Part shown: positions 25,007-34,387 of the stretch, piece by piece
How positions within the stretch are numbered: position 1 is the first letter of the stretch
Layout of the letters: each line of letters opens with the position of its first letter
Source: RYN-133 sp963754285
GTDB lineage: Bacteria > Actinomycetota > Actinomycetes > Mycobacteriales > Jatrophihabitantaceae
Direction: 5' to 3'
Assembly: GCA_963754285.1 (NCBI GenBank)
Contig: CAVWFN010000006.1
Span: 310,001-374,000 of the forward strand
DNA length: 64,000 nucleotides
Program-made: the position numbers and the translations under genes
Notes under the pieces: model-generated
The model's input: only the letters and a program-made list of their open reading frames with translations
Databases searched by the model: none
Told to the model about the DNA's origin: nothing

Positions 25007-27661
25007 CTATTCGGGCGTTGAGGCCAGATTGCGACGAATGGCCGCTGCCGCCAGTTCGACGCGGTTGGCCAGTCCGAGCTTGGCCAGCGCGTGCGAGACA
25101 TGCGTCTGCACGGTTCGCGTCGACAGGTGCATTTGACGGGCGATGTCGGGCCCGGCCGTCCCGGCCGCGACGGAGTCGACGATCCGTTGTTCGGTCGGGG
25201 TCAGGCTTTCCCAACCGAACTCAGGACGCGAACGGGTCGTGGCAGCACCCAACCGGGTGCCGGCAGCTCGAAGCCGTCCGGCGATGCGGGCGGCGATCGT
25301 GCGCGCGCCGGCGTCCTCGGCGAGTTCGATCGCGCGGCGCCCAAGCGTGCGTGCCTCGTCCTTGTCGTTGCCGACAGCCGCGGCAACGGCACCTTCTTCC
25401 AGCGCAAGCATGGCGAAGAGTCGGTCGCCGATCTCGATCGCCTCGTCTGCAAGCCGTGGACCGACGGTTGCGACCGTCTCGTACTCAGGTCCCGCGATGA
25501 GGCTCGCGAGGTGGACGGCGCCCTTTCCCGGGCGGCCGGCAGGCGCGGGCATGCGGGCGAGGGTGTCCGCGATAGTGGCGAGCAGGCGTGAGTCGTTGGC
25601 GCGCAGGGCCACCCGCGCGAAGTCCGGCGCCGCGACGGCCAGCCAGCCGTACAGATGACGCTGGTCCGCGGTCGTCCATGCTGCGGCGGCAAGTCCGGCA
25701 GCCTCGGCGTACTTGCGTTCGGCCTCGAGGAGGGCGACACGTCCCCGCTCGATCTGGGGTAGGCCGAATTCGGACGCCGCGGACCACTCGTCGAGACGTA
25801 GGCGAGCGCCTGACAGGTCGCCGCGCAACACATCCACGAGTGCGACGCCGGCTGCGGCCGACGTCATCGCGCCGAGTTCCATCCGCGCCGCTTCGGTGAG
25901 TGCGGTCGTCAGTTGCGCGGCGGCGTCGTCGAGCCTGCCGCCGAAAAAGTCGATCGCACCGCCGATCGCGTGATGGGTTGCGGTCTGCCACTGTGCATCG
26001 CGTTGTTCGCGGATTTCGATCATGTCGTGCAGCGTGTGACGGGCGGCGTCGGCGCCGGCGTGAGCCAGCGTGACGAAGGGGGTCCAGAGTTCGGCCGACA
26101 TGCCCTCGTGCGGATCGATCGGCGCGGTCAGTGTGCGCTGCGTCGCCGCCCACGCGTACTCGACCGCGACGCCCGTGTCGCCGAGAAGGTAGCGGCGCAG
26201 AAGTTCGGCGATGAGTCCGTTCAGCGTGAGTTCGCGCGGCTCGTCGGTGAACGGCGCGAGCGGCACCGGCTCGCTTCCGTCAAGCAGGAGCAGCATGCGT
26301 CGATGGTCGGTGAGCACGCGTCTCGGTGCGTCCGGCAGCGGAGCGGACAGCGTGGCGTCGACGAGCGCCATCGCCTCGCGCGGTCGCCCGCCAACGCTCA
26401 GGGTGAAGATCTCGACGCGGCGCAACTCCCCCACGATCGCGGGATCGCGCGCGCGGGTCAGCGCCTGCGCGGCAGTCTCGGCTGCCAGTCGCAGCTGTCC
26501 GTCGCGCGCGAGCGCGCGGGCGCGCCCGATCGCGAGTTCGGCTGCCACGTCGGCGTCATCGGTCGCCAGCGTGGCGCGGCCGAGCAGAGCCGCGGTGACA
26601 CCGGGTGAATCGCCGAGGTCGTCGACCGCTGCTTTGACGACGGCAAGCAGCTCGGCAGGGTCGGGTTCGGCGGCGAGCACGTGAGCGGCGTGCTCGACCG
26701 ACTCATGGACCTGCGCGGCGACGGCGCGGTGCATCGTGCGACGCAGCGGGACGGGAATCGCGGCGTAGGACGCCTCGCGGAAGGCGTCGTGCGCGAAATC
26801 CAGGGTGGTGCCGTGCGGCGTGAGCACGCCGGCGTCGAGCAGCCGTTGTGCTGCGCCTACCAGCGACATCGGCGCGGTTGCGAGGAGACCGGCGATCTCG
26901 TCGGGCTCGGCTGGTCGGCCGAGCACCGCCAACATCTGGACGATGTCGCGCTCGGAACCGGTCAGCTGCTCGACCGTCGACGTCGCGGTGAGTTCGCTTG
27001 CGGCGACGCCACTGTCGCCGGCCAACTCGACGGAGCTGCCGACGGCTGTCGTGCCGTTGAGCATCAACGCGTCGAGCACCGTGACGAGATGGAGCGCGTT
27101 GCCGGCAATCGACTCGAGCAGCGTGCGCAGCCGCGTGCCGGGCCAGTAACCGGTGCGTTCGTGGACGAATCCATCGATGTCGAGCCGGTCCGGCAGCGGT
27201 AAGGCAAACCCCGCTACGTGCGCGCGCGTCAACACGTCCGGCACGTAACGCCCCGCCGCGACGAGCACGATCGGTGCGTCCAAAGTGACAATGTCGCGCA
27301 TCAGGCCGAGCGATTCCGCGTCGGTGAAGTCCAGGTCGTCGACGACGAGCACAAGCGGCTGCGCCGCGATCAGTGCATCGACGCGCTCGAGGTAGTTCTG
27401 TCGACCCGGATGTCGACCGAACAGCTGACTTGCGACCGCCAGCGGACGAGCCGACGTCGCCTGCGATGCGTTGGCGACCAACGGTGTAAGTGACAGCCGA
27501 TCACGGAACTCGCGCAGCAGGTGTGATTTGCCGGCGCCGGACGGCGCAACGATGCAGACGCCATTGGACGCGCGTGGTTCGCCCCCGAGCCTCTCGGCAA
27601 CACACGCGAGCAACATGGGAACCACGTCACGTCGCGACCGCAACGCCTGTGCGCCGGTCAT
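25007..27661 (-). CDS. LAL-type ATPase transcriptional regulator (LuxR family)
   Basis: 884 residues. AAA_16-type ATPase at the N-terminus with Walker A VAPSGAGKSHLLREF (about 43-57) and Walker B LVLVVDDLDFTDAESLGL. The middle is a long alpha-helical repeat region, and the C-terminus a LuxR helix-turn-helix (LTPTEQRIVDSVAAGTAGPD, then IARQMHLSTRTVQTHVSHAL). It is the first gene of the minus-strand cluster, 88 bases before the membrane-protein gene. Large ATP-binding LuxR regulators of this type typically control adjacent transport or secondary-metabolite genes. Confidence 0.88.
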   Translation of the reverse strand: MTGAQALRSRRDVVPMLLACVAERLGGEPRASNGVCIVAPSGAGKSHLLREFRDRLSLTPLVANASQATSARPLAVASQLFGRHPGRQNYLERVDALIAAQPLVLVVDDLDFTDAESLGLMRDIVTLDAPIVLVAAGRYVPDVLTRAHVAGFALPLPDRLDIDGFVHERTGYWPGTRLRTLLESIAGNALHLVTVLDALMLNGTTAVGSSVELAGDSGVAASELTATSTVEQLTGSERDIVQMLAVLGRPAEPDEIAGLLATAPMSLVGAAQRLLDAGVLTPHGTTLDFAHDAFREASYAAIPVPLRRTMHRAVAAQVHESVEHAAHVLAAEPDPAELLAVVKAAVDDLGDSPGVTAALLGRATLATDDADVAAELAIGRARALARDGQLRLAAETAAQALTRARDPAIVGELRRVEIFTLSVGGRPREAMALVDATLSAPLPDAPRRVLTDHRRMLLLLDGSEPVPLAPFTDEPRELTLNGLIAELLRRYLLGDTGVAVEYAWAATQRTLTAPIDPHEGMSAELWTPFVTLAHAGADAARHTLHDMIEIREQRDAQWQTATHHAIGGAIDFFGGRLDDAAAQLTTALTEAARMELGAMTSAAAGVALVDVLRGDLSGARLRLDEWSAASEFGLPQIERGRVALLEAERKYAEAAGLAAAAWTTADQRHLYGWLAVAAPDFARVALRANDSRLLATIADTLARMPAPAGRPGKGAVHLASLIAGPEYETVATVGPRLADEAIEIGDRLFAMLALEEGAVAAAVGNDKDEARTLGRRAIELAEDAGARTIAARIAGRLRAAGTRLGAATTRSRPEFGWESLTPTEQRIVDSVAAGTAGPDIARQMHLSTRTVQTHVSHALAKLGLANRVELAAAAIRRNLASTPE

Positions 27662-27736
27662 GGCGAAACTCTAGGAACAAGAGTGGCGGTGCTCACGTAG
27701 GGACACCCACCGGGTGGAGCAATCGTTTCCTACTAC

Positions 27737-28975
27737 GTGCGTAGACATTATTGGCAATGCGTCGTTGCGACGGGCGTGCTCGCGGCCGGCCTGCTCCTTC
27801 CCGCGACGTCAGCATCAGCCGTCCTCCACATCCCGGTGCCGACGCCGCCGGTCGGGCCGCCGACCTACACCGTCAACGTAAACGATCCGAGCGGCGATCA
27901 CGGCCTGATCTTCTACACAACGGGCCCGAGCCCCGCAGCGGTCGGCTTGTCCAATCCGGTCATCGACCCGGCGCTCGCGCCGGTGCAACCGTCGAGCCTG
28001 GTGATCGCGGAGAAGTCTGGCAAGGTCGTGTGGCGCCACACGGCGGCCGAGGGCGACAGCGTCGGCGATTTCCGCACCCAGTTCTACCGAGGCCACAAGG
28101 TGCTGACGTGGTGGGAGGGTTCCGACGACGGCGGCCACGGATCGGGTGCCGATTACATAGCGGACAGCCACTACCGGATCATCAAGAAGGTGGAACTCCC
28201 TGAGGGCTACGAAGCCGACATCCACGAGTTCCGTCTGATCCCTGGCGGCCGTGCGCTCATCACGTCGTATCAGACGGTCACGCACAACCTCAGCAGCATC
28301 GGTGGACCCAAGAACGCGCAGATGTACAACTGTCTCGCCTTCGTCGTGGACCTCGGCACCGGCAAGGTGCTCGACCGGTGGAGCGCACTTGCCCACATCC
28401 CGCTCTCGTACACGCGGGCCAGGCGCCCACTGCCCGGACAGACGGTCTACGACCCGTACCACATGAACTCGATCGCCCTCGATCCGCAAGGAAACCTGGT
28501 CATCTCGTTCCGCAACCTCTCCGCGATCTACGACGTCGCGTTGCGGACAGGGAAGATCAACTGGGTGCTCGGCGGAGCACATCCCACGCTGAGATCGGGG
28601 CCCGGCGTGGAGTTCGCATTCCAACACGACGCCGAGTTCGTGTCGCCGACGACGCTGCAACTGTTCAACGACAACGCGATGGGCCAGAACGATCCCAACG
28701 ACCCGGTCCAACTCGTGCAGGGCTTGTCCAGCGTTGAGCAGCTGCGCATCGACACGCGAGACCGGCGAGCCACACTCGTCCACAACTGGACGCATCCCGA
28801 CGATCTCGTTGCGATCGCCATGGGCAACGCCCAGGCGCTACCGCATGGTCACACGTTCGTCGGATGGGGATCGGCGCCGCGGATCTCCGAGTTCAACGCG
28901 CACGGCAAGCTCGTCTACGACGCGTCGTTGCCCAACCCCACCTACCGCGCCTTTTTGGACACCTGGCCGTCGTAA
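27737..28975 (+). CDS. Secreted arylsulfotransferase (ASST)-like protein
   Basis: 412 residues from a GTG start, with a signal peptide (CVVATGVLAAGLLLPATSASA). The rest is a beta-propeller of the Arylsulfotran_2 type: GDFRTQFYRGHKVLTWWEGS, YDPYHMNSIALDPQGNLVIS, RTGKINWVLGG and FQHDAEFVSPTTLQLFNDNA. The bacterial enzymes move sulfate between phenolic compounds through a histidine; several His in these motifs are candidates. Actinobacterial members are mostly uncharacterised and may not be sulfotransferases. The 3' end overlaps the convergent DUF998 gene by 34 bases. Confidence 0.8.
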   Translation: MRRHYWQCVVATGVLAAGLLLPATSASAVLHIPVPTPPVGPPTYTVNVNDPSGDHGLIFYTTGPSPAAVGLSNPVIDPALAPVQPSSLVIAEKSGKVVWRHTAAEGDSVGDFRTQFYRGHKVLTWWEGSDDGGHGSGADYIADSHYRIIKKVELPEGYEADIHEFRLIPGGRALITSYQTVTHNLSSIGGPKNAQMYNCLAFVVDLGTGKVLDRWSALAHIPLSYTRARRPLPGQTVYDPYHMNSIALDPQGNLVISFRNLSAIYDVALRTGKINWVLGGAHPTLRSGPGVEFAFQHDAEFVSPTTLQLFNDNAMGQNDPNDPVQLVQGLSSVEQLRIDTRDRRATLVHNWTHPDDLVAIAMGNAQALPHGHTFVGWGSAPRISEFNAHGKLVYDASLPNPTYRAFLDTWPS

Positions 28976-29508
28976 CTCGTCCGACCGATCGCACAAGCCG
29001 TGAGCGCCCACACCGGAGTAAGTGCTTCGGCGCCGGCGAGCGCGCGCTCACTCGCGCCGACCAAAGTGCCCGTGGCCAACGCGATCGCGAACCACGCCAG
29101 TAGAGCCAGCAGGGTGAAGCCGACCGAGCGGGCGGCGCGACCCGCGCGGTCAAGCGCGAACGGCCACAGCGCCAAGGTCACGAACCCGATCGTCGCAGCC
29201 GGGACATGCGTCGGCGACGGCTGCGGAGATGCTGCAACGGCAAGCGTCGCCGCGCCGCCCACAGCGAGCAACGTCCGCGCCGTCCGGCCGAATGTCCAGG
29301 CGCCGGCGGCCGTGATCATGTAGCTCGCTCCCAGACCTGCCAGCGCAGCGGTCATGATCCAGGCGTCGGTAGCGCCACGGGCAGCAAGCGCGCTGATCGT
29401 GTCCCGGACGGCGTCGTAGCGCTCCGGCTGACGGGTCTGAGCCAGCGACCACCCGCCGATCAACAACAGCGGCGCGGCAACCGCAGACACCCACGCCCAA
29501 CGCCGCAT
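28942..29508 (-). CDS. DUF998 family membrane protein
   Basis: 188 residues, five or six membrane helices. The start WVSAVAAPLLLIGGWSLAQT and the loop QPERYDAVRDTISALAARGATDAWIM with the polar YDxxRDTISALA pattern are diagnostic of DUF998. Function unknown; members are common in actinobacteria. It follows the DUF3099 gene by 2 bases, indicating a two-gene operon, and its 3' end overlaps the convergent ASST-like gene. Confidence 0.8.
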   Translation of the reverse strand: MRRWAWVSAVAAPLLLIGGWSLAQTRQPERYDAVRDTISALAARGATDAWIMTAALAGLGASYMITAAGAWTFGRTARTLLAVGGAATLAVAASPQPSPTHVPAATIGFVTLALWPFALDRAGRAARSVGFTLLALLAWFAIALATGTLVGASERALAGAEALTPVWALTACAIGRTSYDGQVSKKAR

Positions 29509-29510
29509 AC

Positions 29511-29825
29511 CTAATCTCCCGGCCGGCGCTTCGGCGCAGCCGAGTTCAATTGCTTCTGTTCGCTGATGAGATGGCCGCGGCCCGCGCGACGCGGCGAGCG
29601 CACATTGGCACCGATCACCGCCAGCACGAGCGTCACCATCGCAACACCGGCCAGCAGCAACGCCAGTGCGGTGTCGTTGTGCAGAAGCGCTGCCGCTGTG
29701 AAGCTCGTGATGAAGATGGCCGCCATGATCGCGTACCGCCTCTGCCGGCGGCCCAGTTCCGCCGACGGGCTCTCCGACGCCGTCGTTATCGACGCCGGCC
29801 GATCCGAGTGAACGCGACGCATCAT
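29511..29825 (-). CDS. DUF3099 family membrane protein
   Basis: 104 residues from tandem ATG codons at 29825. PASITTASESPSAELGRRQR followed by RYAIMAAIFITSFTAAALLH is the conserved start of DUF3099, a small two-helix membrane protein found across actinobacteria. A second helix (ALALLLAGVAMVTLVLAVIG) and a polar tail follow. Function unknown. It is divergent from the exonuclease gene, about 110 bases away, and forms an operon with DUF998. Confidence 0.8.
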   Translation of the reverse strand: MMRRVHSDRPASITTASESPSAELGRRQRRYAIMAAIFITSFTAAALLHNDTALALLLAGVAMVTLVLAVIGANVRSPRRAGRGHLISEQKQLNSAAPKRRPGD

Positions 29826-29935
29826 GTGTCCATCATCAACCCGTTCATCACGAGGAAGGGGTTTGTGGGCAGTCCCATGCCACCGCTCTCGTGCCGACGG
29901 TGCCGCGGGCCGGCCGGCTGTGCCACGCTCAGGGC

Positions 29936-30817
29936 GTGATCGTTCACCTCGTCGACGGCACCTACGAGATCTTCCGCCAGTACTACGCGCCGCGGCCAGG
30001 ACATCTGGACAGCGACGGCGTCGAGATCGGGGCGACACGTGGTGTCGTGCAATCGGTGTTCACGATGCTGCAGGACGGCGCCACTCACATCGGCGTCGCG
30101 ACCGACCACGTCATCGAATCGTTTCGCAACGACTTGTGGCACACCTACAAGTCGGGTGCCGGCGTGGATCCCCTTCTGCTGGCGCAGTTCGACTGGCTGG
30201 AGGACGCACTGCGCGCGCTCGGGGTCACCGTCTGGCCGATGGTCGACGTCGAGGCGGACGACGGCCTGGCCAGCGCGGCGACTGTCGCGGCCGCCGACCC
30301 GCGCGTCGAGAAGGTGATCATCTGCACGCCCGACAAAGACCTTGGTCAATGCGTCGGGGGCAAGATCGTCCAGCTGGATCGGCGGCAGAACAAGATGATC
30401 GACGCGGACGGCGTGATCGAGAAGTTCGGTGTCCCGGCCGATTCGATTCCTGACTGGCTGGCGCTCGTCGGTGACAGCGCCGATGGCTTCCCCGGCCTCC
30501 CCGGGTTCGGCGCGAAATCGGCGGCCGTCCTGTTGGCCCGGTACAAGCACCTCGAAGACATTCCCGCCGACGCTGCCGATTGGGACGTTACGGTGCGCGG
30601 TGCGGCCAAACTTGCGGCGACCCTCGCAGACCAGCGTGCGGACGCCGACCTGTTCAAGGTTCTCGCGACGCTGCGCACTGACGCCGAGGTCGGCGCGGTC
30701 GACGACTGGCTATGGACCGGCCCGACCGACGACTTCCCCGCCTGGTGCGAGCGCTTCGGCTGGCCGCAGCTTTCACACGACGCCGCGAAGTTGGCTGCAG
30801 CTCGTCAAGGTTCGTGA
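29936..30817 (+). CDS. 5'-3' exonuclease (DNA polymerase I N-domain type)
   Basis: 293 residues from a GTG start. Free-standing 5'-3' exonuclease/flap nuclease: acidic metal ligands in HLVDGTYEIFRQYY, GVATDHVIESFRNDLWHTYK, VDVEADDGLASAATVA and ICTPDKDLGQCVGG, followed by the H3TH DNA-binding segment LVGDSADGFPGLPGFGAKSA. It removes RNA primers or flaps in replication and repair. Actinobacteria often carry such a protein in addition to the domain of DNA polymerase I. The frame is open further upstream with an in-frame GTG at 29891, but homology starts at the IVHLVDG strand. Confidence 0.88.
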   Translation: MIVHLVDGTYEIFRQYYAPRPGHLDSDGVEIGATRGVVQSVFTMLQDGATHIGVATDHVIESFRNDLWHTYKSGAGVDPLLLAQFDWLEDALRALGVTVWPMVDVEADDGLASAATVAAADPRVEKVIICTPDKDLGQCVGGKIVQLDRRQNKMIDADGVIEKFGVPADSIPDWLALVGDSADGFPGLPGFGAKSAAVLLARYKHLEDIPADAADWDVTVRGAAKLAATLADQRADADLFKVLATLRTDAEVGAVDDWLWTGPTDDFPAWCERFGWPQLSHDAAKLAAARQGS

Positions 30818-30825
30818 CGGTCGGC

Positions 30826-31788
30826 CTAGTACTGGCCGACCACGTCGACGATCAGAGCGCTGGCCGGCGCGGCCGGTTGGGCTGCCTGGGTCGCGGTGGC
30901 GGGTTGAGCGGCCGTTTGCGGGAGCAGCACCAGGACGCGACTGCCGATTCGCTGCCCGGTCAGCTTGGTTGCGACGCTGAGGACGCTCTGCGCGGCGACA
31001 GTCTCCGGCGTGTGGCCCCACGTGGCTTGCGTCTTCTTGCCTGTGGCCAGGTCGGTTTCCACGAGCTGCAACACCAGCGTCTTCGTGGTGTCGATCTTCG
31101 GTCCGCGGCCGGTGACGAGCAGGGTGGACACCGGCTTCGTGGGAGCCTTCACCCCGGCAGTGCTGACGATCTTCGGCTGCTTGCCAGGGATGTTGGTGAT
31201 CTTGGGCAGGCCGCTCGTCGGCAGATGTTTCACGGCCGTTCCCGGGGCGGACGCGTTCGGGGTGAAGTCGGCCACCAGGTCGACGACGAAGACCAGGGTG
31301 TCCTTTCCTGTGATCTTCGCGCTCGGTTGGCCTTTCGCGCCGTACCCGTCGACCGGTGGCACGGTCAGGAGCACCCGGCTTCCGAGCTTCTTGCCGACCA
31401 GCGTCTTGTCCCAGCCGGGGATCACCGCACCGGCGCCGATGACGAATGCGGCGGGCGAACCGCGTTTGAACGAGCTGTCGAAGACGTAGGGCTTGCCGGC
31501 CTTGGGTGCCCAGGTCTGGCCCACATAGTTCGCGACCAGCATGTCGCCCTTGGCCACCGTCGCCCCGGTTCCCTCGATCAGGGTTTTCTGGGTGAGCTTC
31601 GTCGGCGCGGGTGTGGCGGGAATGGTGAGCCGCGGCGCGACATCGAAGCCGCCGGAAACCTTGACGCCGGCAGCAGAGCCCGGCCCGCTCACCGCCGATC
31701 CCGAGGCAGATGACGGCCCGGGCGACGAACTGGAACTACAGGCGGTCAGCACGGCCACGGGCAGGACAAGCAATACAGCGAAACGCAC
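30826..31788 (-). CDS. Lipoprotein with two FKBP-type peptidyl-prolyl isomerase domains
   Basis: 320 residues. Lipobox AVLTAC with Cys17, then a Ser/Gly-rich linker. The first FKBP domain (about 65-165) is recognisable by TLIEGTGATVAKGDMLVANY, VFDSSFKRGSPAAFVIGAG, VIPGWDKTLVGKKLGSRVLL and VPPVDGYG. A second, degenerate FKBP-like unit (about 205-320) repeats the order TLLVTGRG, VLQLVETDLATGK, QSVLSVATKLTGQRIGSRVL. These act on proline bonds in exported proteins; the second domain probably only binds. The gene is convergent with the exonuclease gene 8 bases away. Confidence 0.88.
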   Translation of the reverse strand: MRFAVLLVLPVAVLTACSSSSSPGPSSASGSAVSGPGSAAGVKVSGGFDVAPRLTIPATPAPTKLTQKTLIEGTGATVAKGDMLVANYVGQTWAPKAGKPYVFDSSFKRGSPAAFVIGAGAVIPGWDKTLVGKKLGSRVLLTVPPVDGYGAKGQPSAKITGKDTLVFVVDLVADFTPNASAPGTAVKHLPTSGLPKITNIPGKQPKIVSTAGVKAPTKPVSTLLVTGRGPKIDTTKTLVLQLVETDLATGKKTQATWGHTPETVAAQSVLSVATKLTGQRIGSRVLVLLPQTAAQPATATQAAQPAAPASALIVDVVGQY

Positions 31789-31890
31789 AAGGGTCCTATT
31801 CGGTGGAACAGCAGGAGTCAGGCACCGACCCTAGTCCGCGAGGCACGGCCATCCCGCCGCCGCACTCACCGCGAGTGACCTCGGCCCCGG

Positions 31891-34059
31891 TCAAACGTCG
31901 AGCCGGAGCCTGAACCAGACTGACTTTCCCGACGACGATTCGTCGACCATCGTCCCCCAGCTGTCGGCGAGCGCGGCAACGATCACCAGCCCGCGGCCAC
32001 TCGGGGCAGTGAGGTCGGGCGGTCCGTCCGGCGACTTCGGGTAACCGGGACCGTAGTCGTGCACGGCCACCTCGAGAACGGCGGAGGACAGCCGCGTCCG
32101 CAATGTGATGGGCGCGATGTCGCAGCGGATCGCGTTGGTGATCAGTTCGCTCGCAAGCAGTTCGGCGTTGTCCTGCACGTCGCGTGGCAGGCCGGCCGTG
32201 ATCATGGCGATGTGATTGCGACCGATGGACGGCGCGGAATGGTCGGCGGGTAGCCGCACGACGGTTTCGCGTTCTTCGTCGTTCGCCACGGCCTCACCGA
32301 CCCGCACCGCGAGGAGAGCAACGTCGTCGCGTAGGTCGGTCTCCGCGACATCGGCCAGCAGGTCGTCGAGGATCGCGTCGAGACTGTCCGACTGGCGGTC
32401 GGAGACCGCCGCGAGCAGATCGTCGAGGCCATCATCGATGTCGCGGCCGCGACGCTCGACCAGACCGTCTGTGTACAGCAGCAGGATCGAACCCGTCGTC
32501 AACGTGATGCTGTGGTCATCACGCCGCGTCGGCATCTCGACTCCGAGCGGGATGTTCGCCGGCTCCTCGGCCAGCAGGGTCGCTGACCCGTCCGGAAGCA
32601 ACAGAACCGGCGGGACGTGCCCGGCGTTCGACCATTTCAGGAGCACAGAACCGTCGGGCGCGGGTGCGTCGATCTCGGCGGTGATCGCGGTGGCGAAGGT
32701 CTCCGAGCCCAGACCGAAGCTGGCGTGGTCGGTCGCGGCGAGAACCTCGGCCGGGGAGTGTCGCAGGGACCACGCGCTGGCGCGCATCATCGTCCGTAGT
32801 TGGGCCATGGCGGCGATCGCGACGAGGTCGTGTCCCATGACGTCGCCGATCGAGACGACGGTCGAGCCCCCAGGCAGAGCGAACGTGTCGTACCAGTCTC
32901 CGCCGACTTCGCGGTCGACATGGGCCGGGCGGTACCGGGTTGCCACAGTGAGATTCGCCGCCGGTGCCGTGGTGGTCAAGAGGCTGCGTTGCATCGACTC
33001 GGCGAGCGTGCGCGAGCGCTCCGTGACGCGGGCGGCGTCGAGTGCGGGGCCGGCGCGCAGGGCGAGGTCGAGGGCGAGCGCCTTCTCGAGTTCGGTGTGC
33101 TCGCCGCGCTCGCTGGTCGTCACAAGCGTCAGCTCTCCGAAGGTTCGCCCTCGCCCGGTGAGGGGCAGCGCCACGACTCCGTACGGACGCAGATGTCGAT
33201 CGATCTCGGCGTCTGCGCCGCCGTCGGCCGAGTCACGGAGCTCGACGCTGACGACTGCAGGTGAGTCCGCCCCGAGGATTGCGGTGCGACCCAGCGCGTA
33301 CTCGGCCACCGCCGGCGCGTAGGTCGGATCGCGATGGGCCCAGCCGACAGTCCGCAGGTTGCCGTCCTCCTCGACGACGGTGACCATGCTCCAGTCGGCC
33401 AGCCAGGGCACGACACGTTGCGCCAGGCGGCGCATGGCTTCGTCCGGATCGGTCATGCCGACGAGTTCTTCGGTGAGTTCGGCCAGGAACACTCGACGAT
33501 CGCTCGCTGCCTGCGCCAGCGCGGCGAGCTCGGCCGTGTGGCGCGCCTGCTCGGCCTCGAGCCGTTGGGTCTGGTCGACGACGAGCAGGCACAGGGTCGG
33601 CTCACCGGTGTGGGTGCGTACCTCGCGGGCATAGACCCACACCGGCACGTCTGTCCCGGTGTGCTGGGCAGGCGTGAGCGAGATCGCGGCTTCCCCGATC
33701 TCGCCGCGGGCCGCGAGGAGGTCGGCGATGAGGGCGCGGTCGGCATCGGCGACGAGCGCGGTCAGGTTGTGTCCCATCAACGACCCGAGCGGCATACGCA
33801 CCAGGTTCGCGAGCGCCTGATTGGCGAACAGGATCGTCCCGTCCGGCTGGACCGCAGCGGCACCCTCGCTCATCTGCTCGACGAAAGCGCGGTAGAACTC
33901 GTCGGCGCCCTGCAAGGTGTAAACGCGGGGACCCATCGGCGTGGAGATCATCAGCGCGTCCACCTCGCCGTGGTGGATCGCGTCGAGCGTCTGTTCGGCC
34001 AGGTCCAGCCGGTCTTTGAGCTCCTCGTAGGACGGCGCGGACTCGCCCGGATCAGCCAT
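31891..34059 (-). CDS. PAS-GAF-PP2C (SpoIIE) phosphatase with C-terminal HATPase
   Basis: 722 residues, last gene of the kai operon. An N-terminal helix (SYEELKDRLDLAEQTLDAIH, then GEVDALMI) leads into PAS (about 50-165) and GAF (about 195-345). The PP2C/SpoIIE phosphatase domain follows (about 360-570), with metal-site aspartates in REVGGDWYDTF, VSIGDVMGHDLVAIA and LLLYTDGLVERRG. A C-terminal HATPase_c_2 domain (about 590-722) has the N-box ELLASELITNAIRCD. In RsbU/RsbW-type partner switching, the phosphatase reactivates an STAS antagonist and the kinase inactivates it or binds a sigma factor; both are joined here. The start at 34059 overlaps the kaiB stop by 8 bases. Confidence 0.9.
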   Translation of the reverse strand: MADPGESAPSYEELKDRLDLAEQTLDAIHHGEVDALMISTPMGPRVYTLQGADEFYRAFVEQMSEGAAAVQPDGTILFANQALANLVRMPLGSLMGHNLTALVADADRALIADLLAARGEIGEAAISLTPAQHTGTDVPVWVYAREVRTHTGEPTLCLLVVDQTQRLEAEQARHTAELAALAQAASDRRVFLAELTEELVGMTDPDEAMRRLAQRVVPWLADWSMVTVVEEDGNLRTVGWAHRDPTYAPAVAEYALGRTAILGADSPAVVSVELRDSADGGADAEIDRHLRPYGVVALPLTGRGRTFGELTLVTTSERGEHTELEKALALDLALRAGPALDAARVTERSRTLAESMQRSLLTTTAPAANLTVATRYRPAHVDREVGGDWYDTFALPGGSTVVSIGDVMGHDLVAIAAMAQLRTMMRASAWSLRHSPAEVLAATDHASFGLGSETFATAITAEIDAPAPDGSVLLKWSNAGHVPPVLLLPDGSATLLAEEPANIPLGVEMPTRRDDHSITLTTGSILLLYTDGLVERRGRDIDDGLDDLLAAVSDRQSDSLDAILDDLLADVAETDLRDDVALLAVRVGEAVANDEERETVVRLPADHSAPSIGRNHIAMITAGLPRDVQDNAELLASELITNAIRCDIAPITLRTRLSSAVLEVAVHDYGPGYPKSPDGPPDLTAPSGRGLVIVAALADSWGTMVDESSSGKSVWFRLRLDV

Positions 34060-34387
34060 GACGGGTCTCGATGTCGAGGCAGACCAGCACCTTGTCGCGG
34101 TCGGACAGATCGCCGACAACCCGCGCCACCGGTTCTGGCAGAAGTCGGACGAGCGTCGGCGCGGCGATGATCTGATCCGTGCTGGCCAGTGCGGGCTGCT
34201 GGTAGATGTCGATGATTTCGAGCGTGTGCCGGCCGGGCAGGTACTGCTCACACAGCGAGGTCAGGTTCGCAATCGCTCGCTGGGATGCCGGCGTGGCACC
34301 GACGACATAGAGCTTAAGGACGAAGTGCTGTTCTCCGCGGCGACGCAGCGCCTCCTCGAAGCGTTCGGTCTCCGCGGGGTCGGTCAT
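34052..34387 (-). CDS. kaiB: KaiB-family protein, second copy
   Basis: 111 residues with an N-terminal extension of about 18 residues before HFVLKLYVVGATPASQRAIA. The KaiB core is complete: LEIIDIYQQPALASTDQIIA, APTLVRLLPEPVARVVGDLS and DKVLVCLDIE. KaiB has a thioredoxin-like fold that in cyanobacteria switches to bind phosphorylated KaiC. The ATG at 34387 overlaps the stop of the first kaiB (ATGA). The sequence differs clearly from the first copy, so the two may have separate roles, such as one binding KaiC and one binding the output phosphatase; this is inference. Confidence 0.9.
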   Translation of the reverse strand: MTDPAETERFEEALRRRGEQHFVLKLYVVGATPASQRAIANLTSLCEQYLPGRHTLEIIDIYQQPALASTDQIIAAPTLVRLLPEPVARVVGDLSDRDKVLVCLDIETRHG

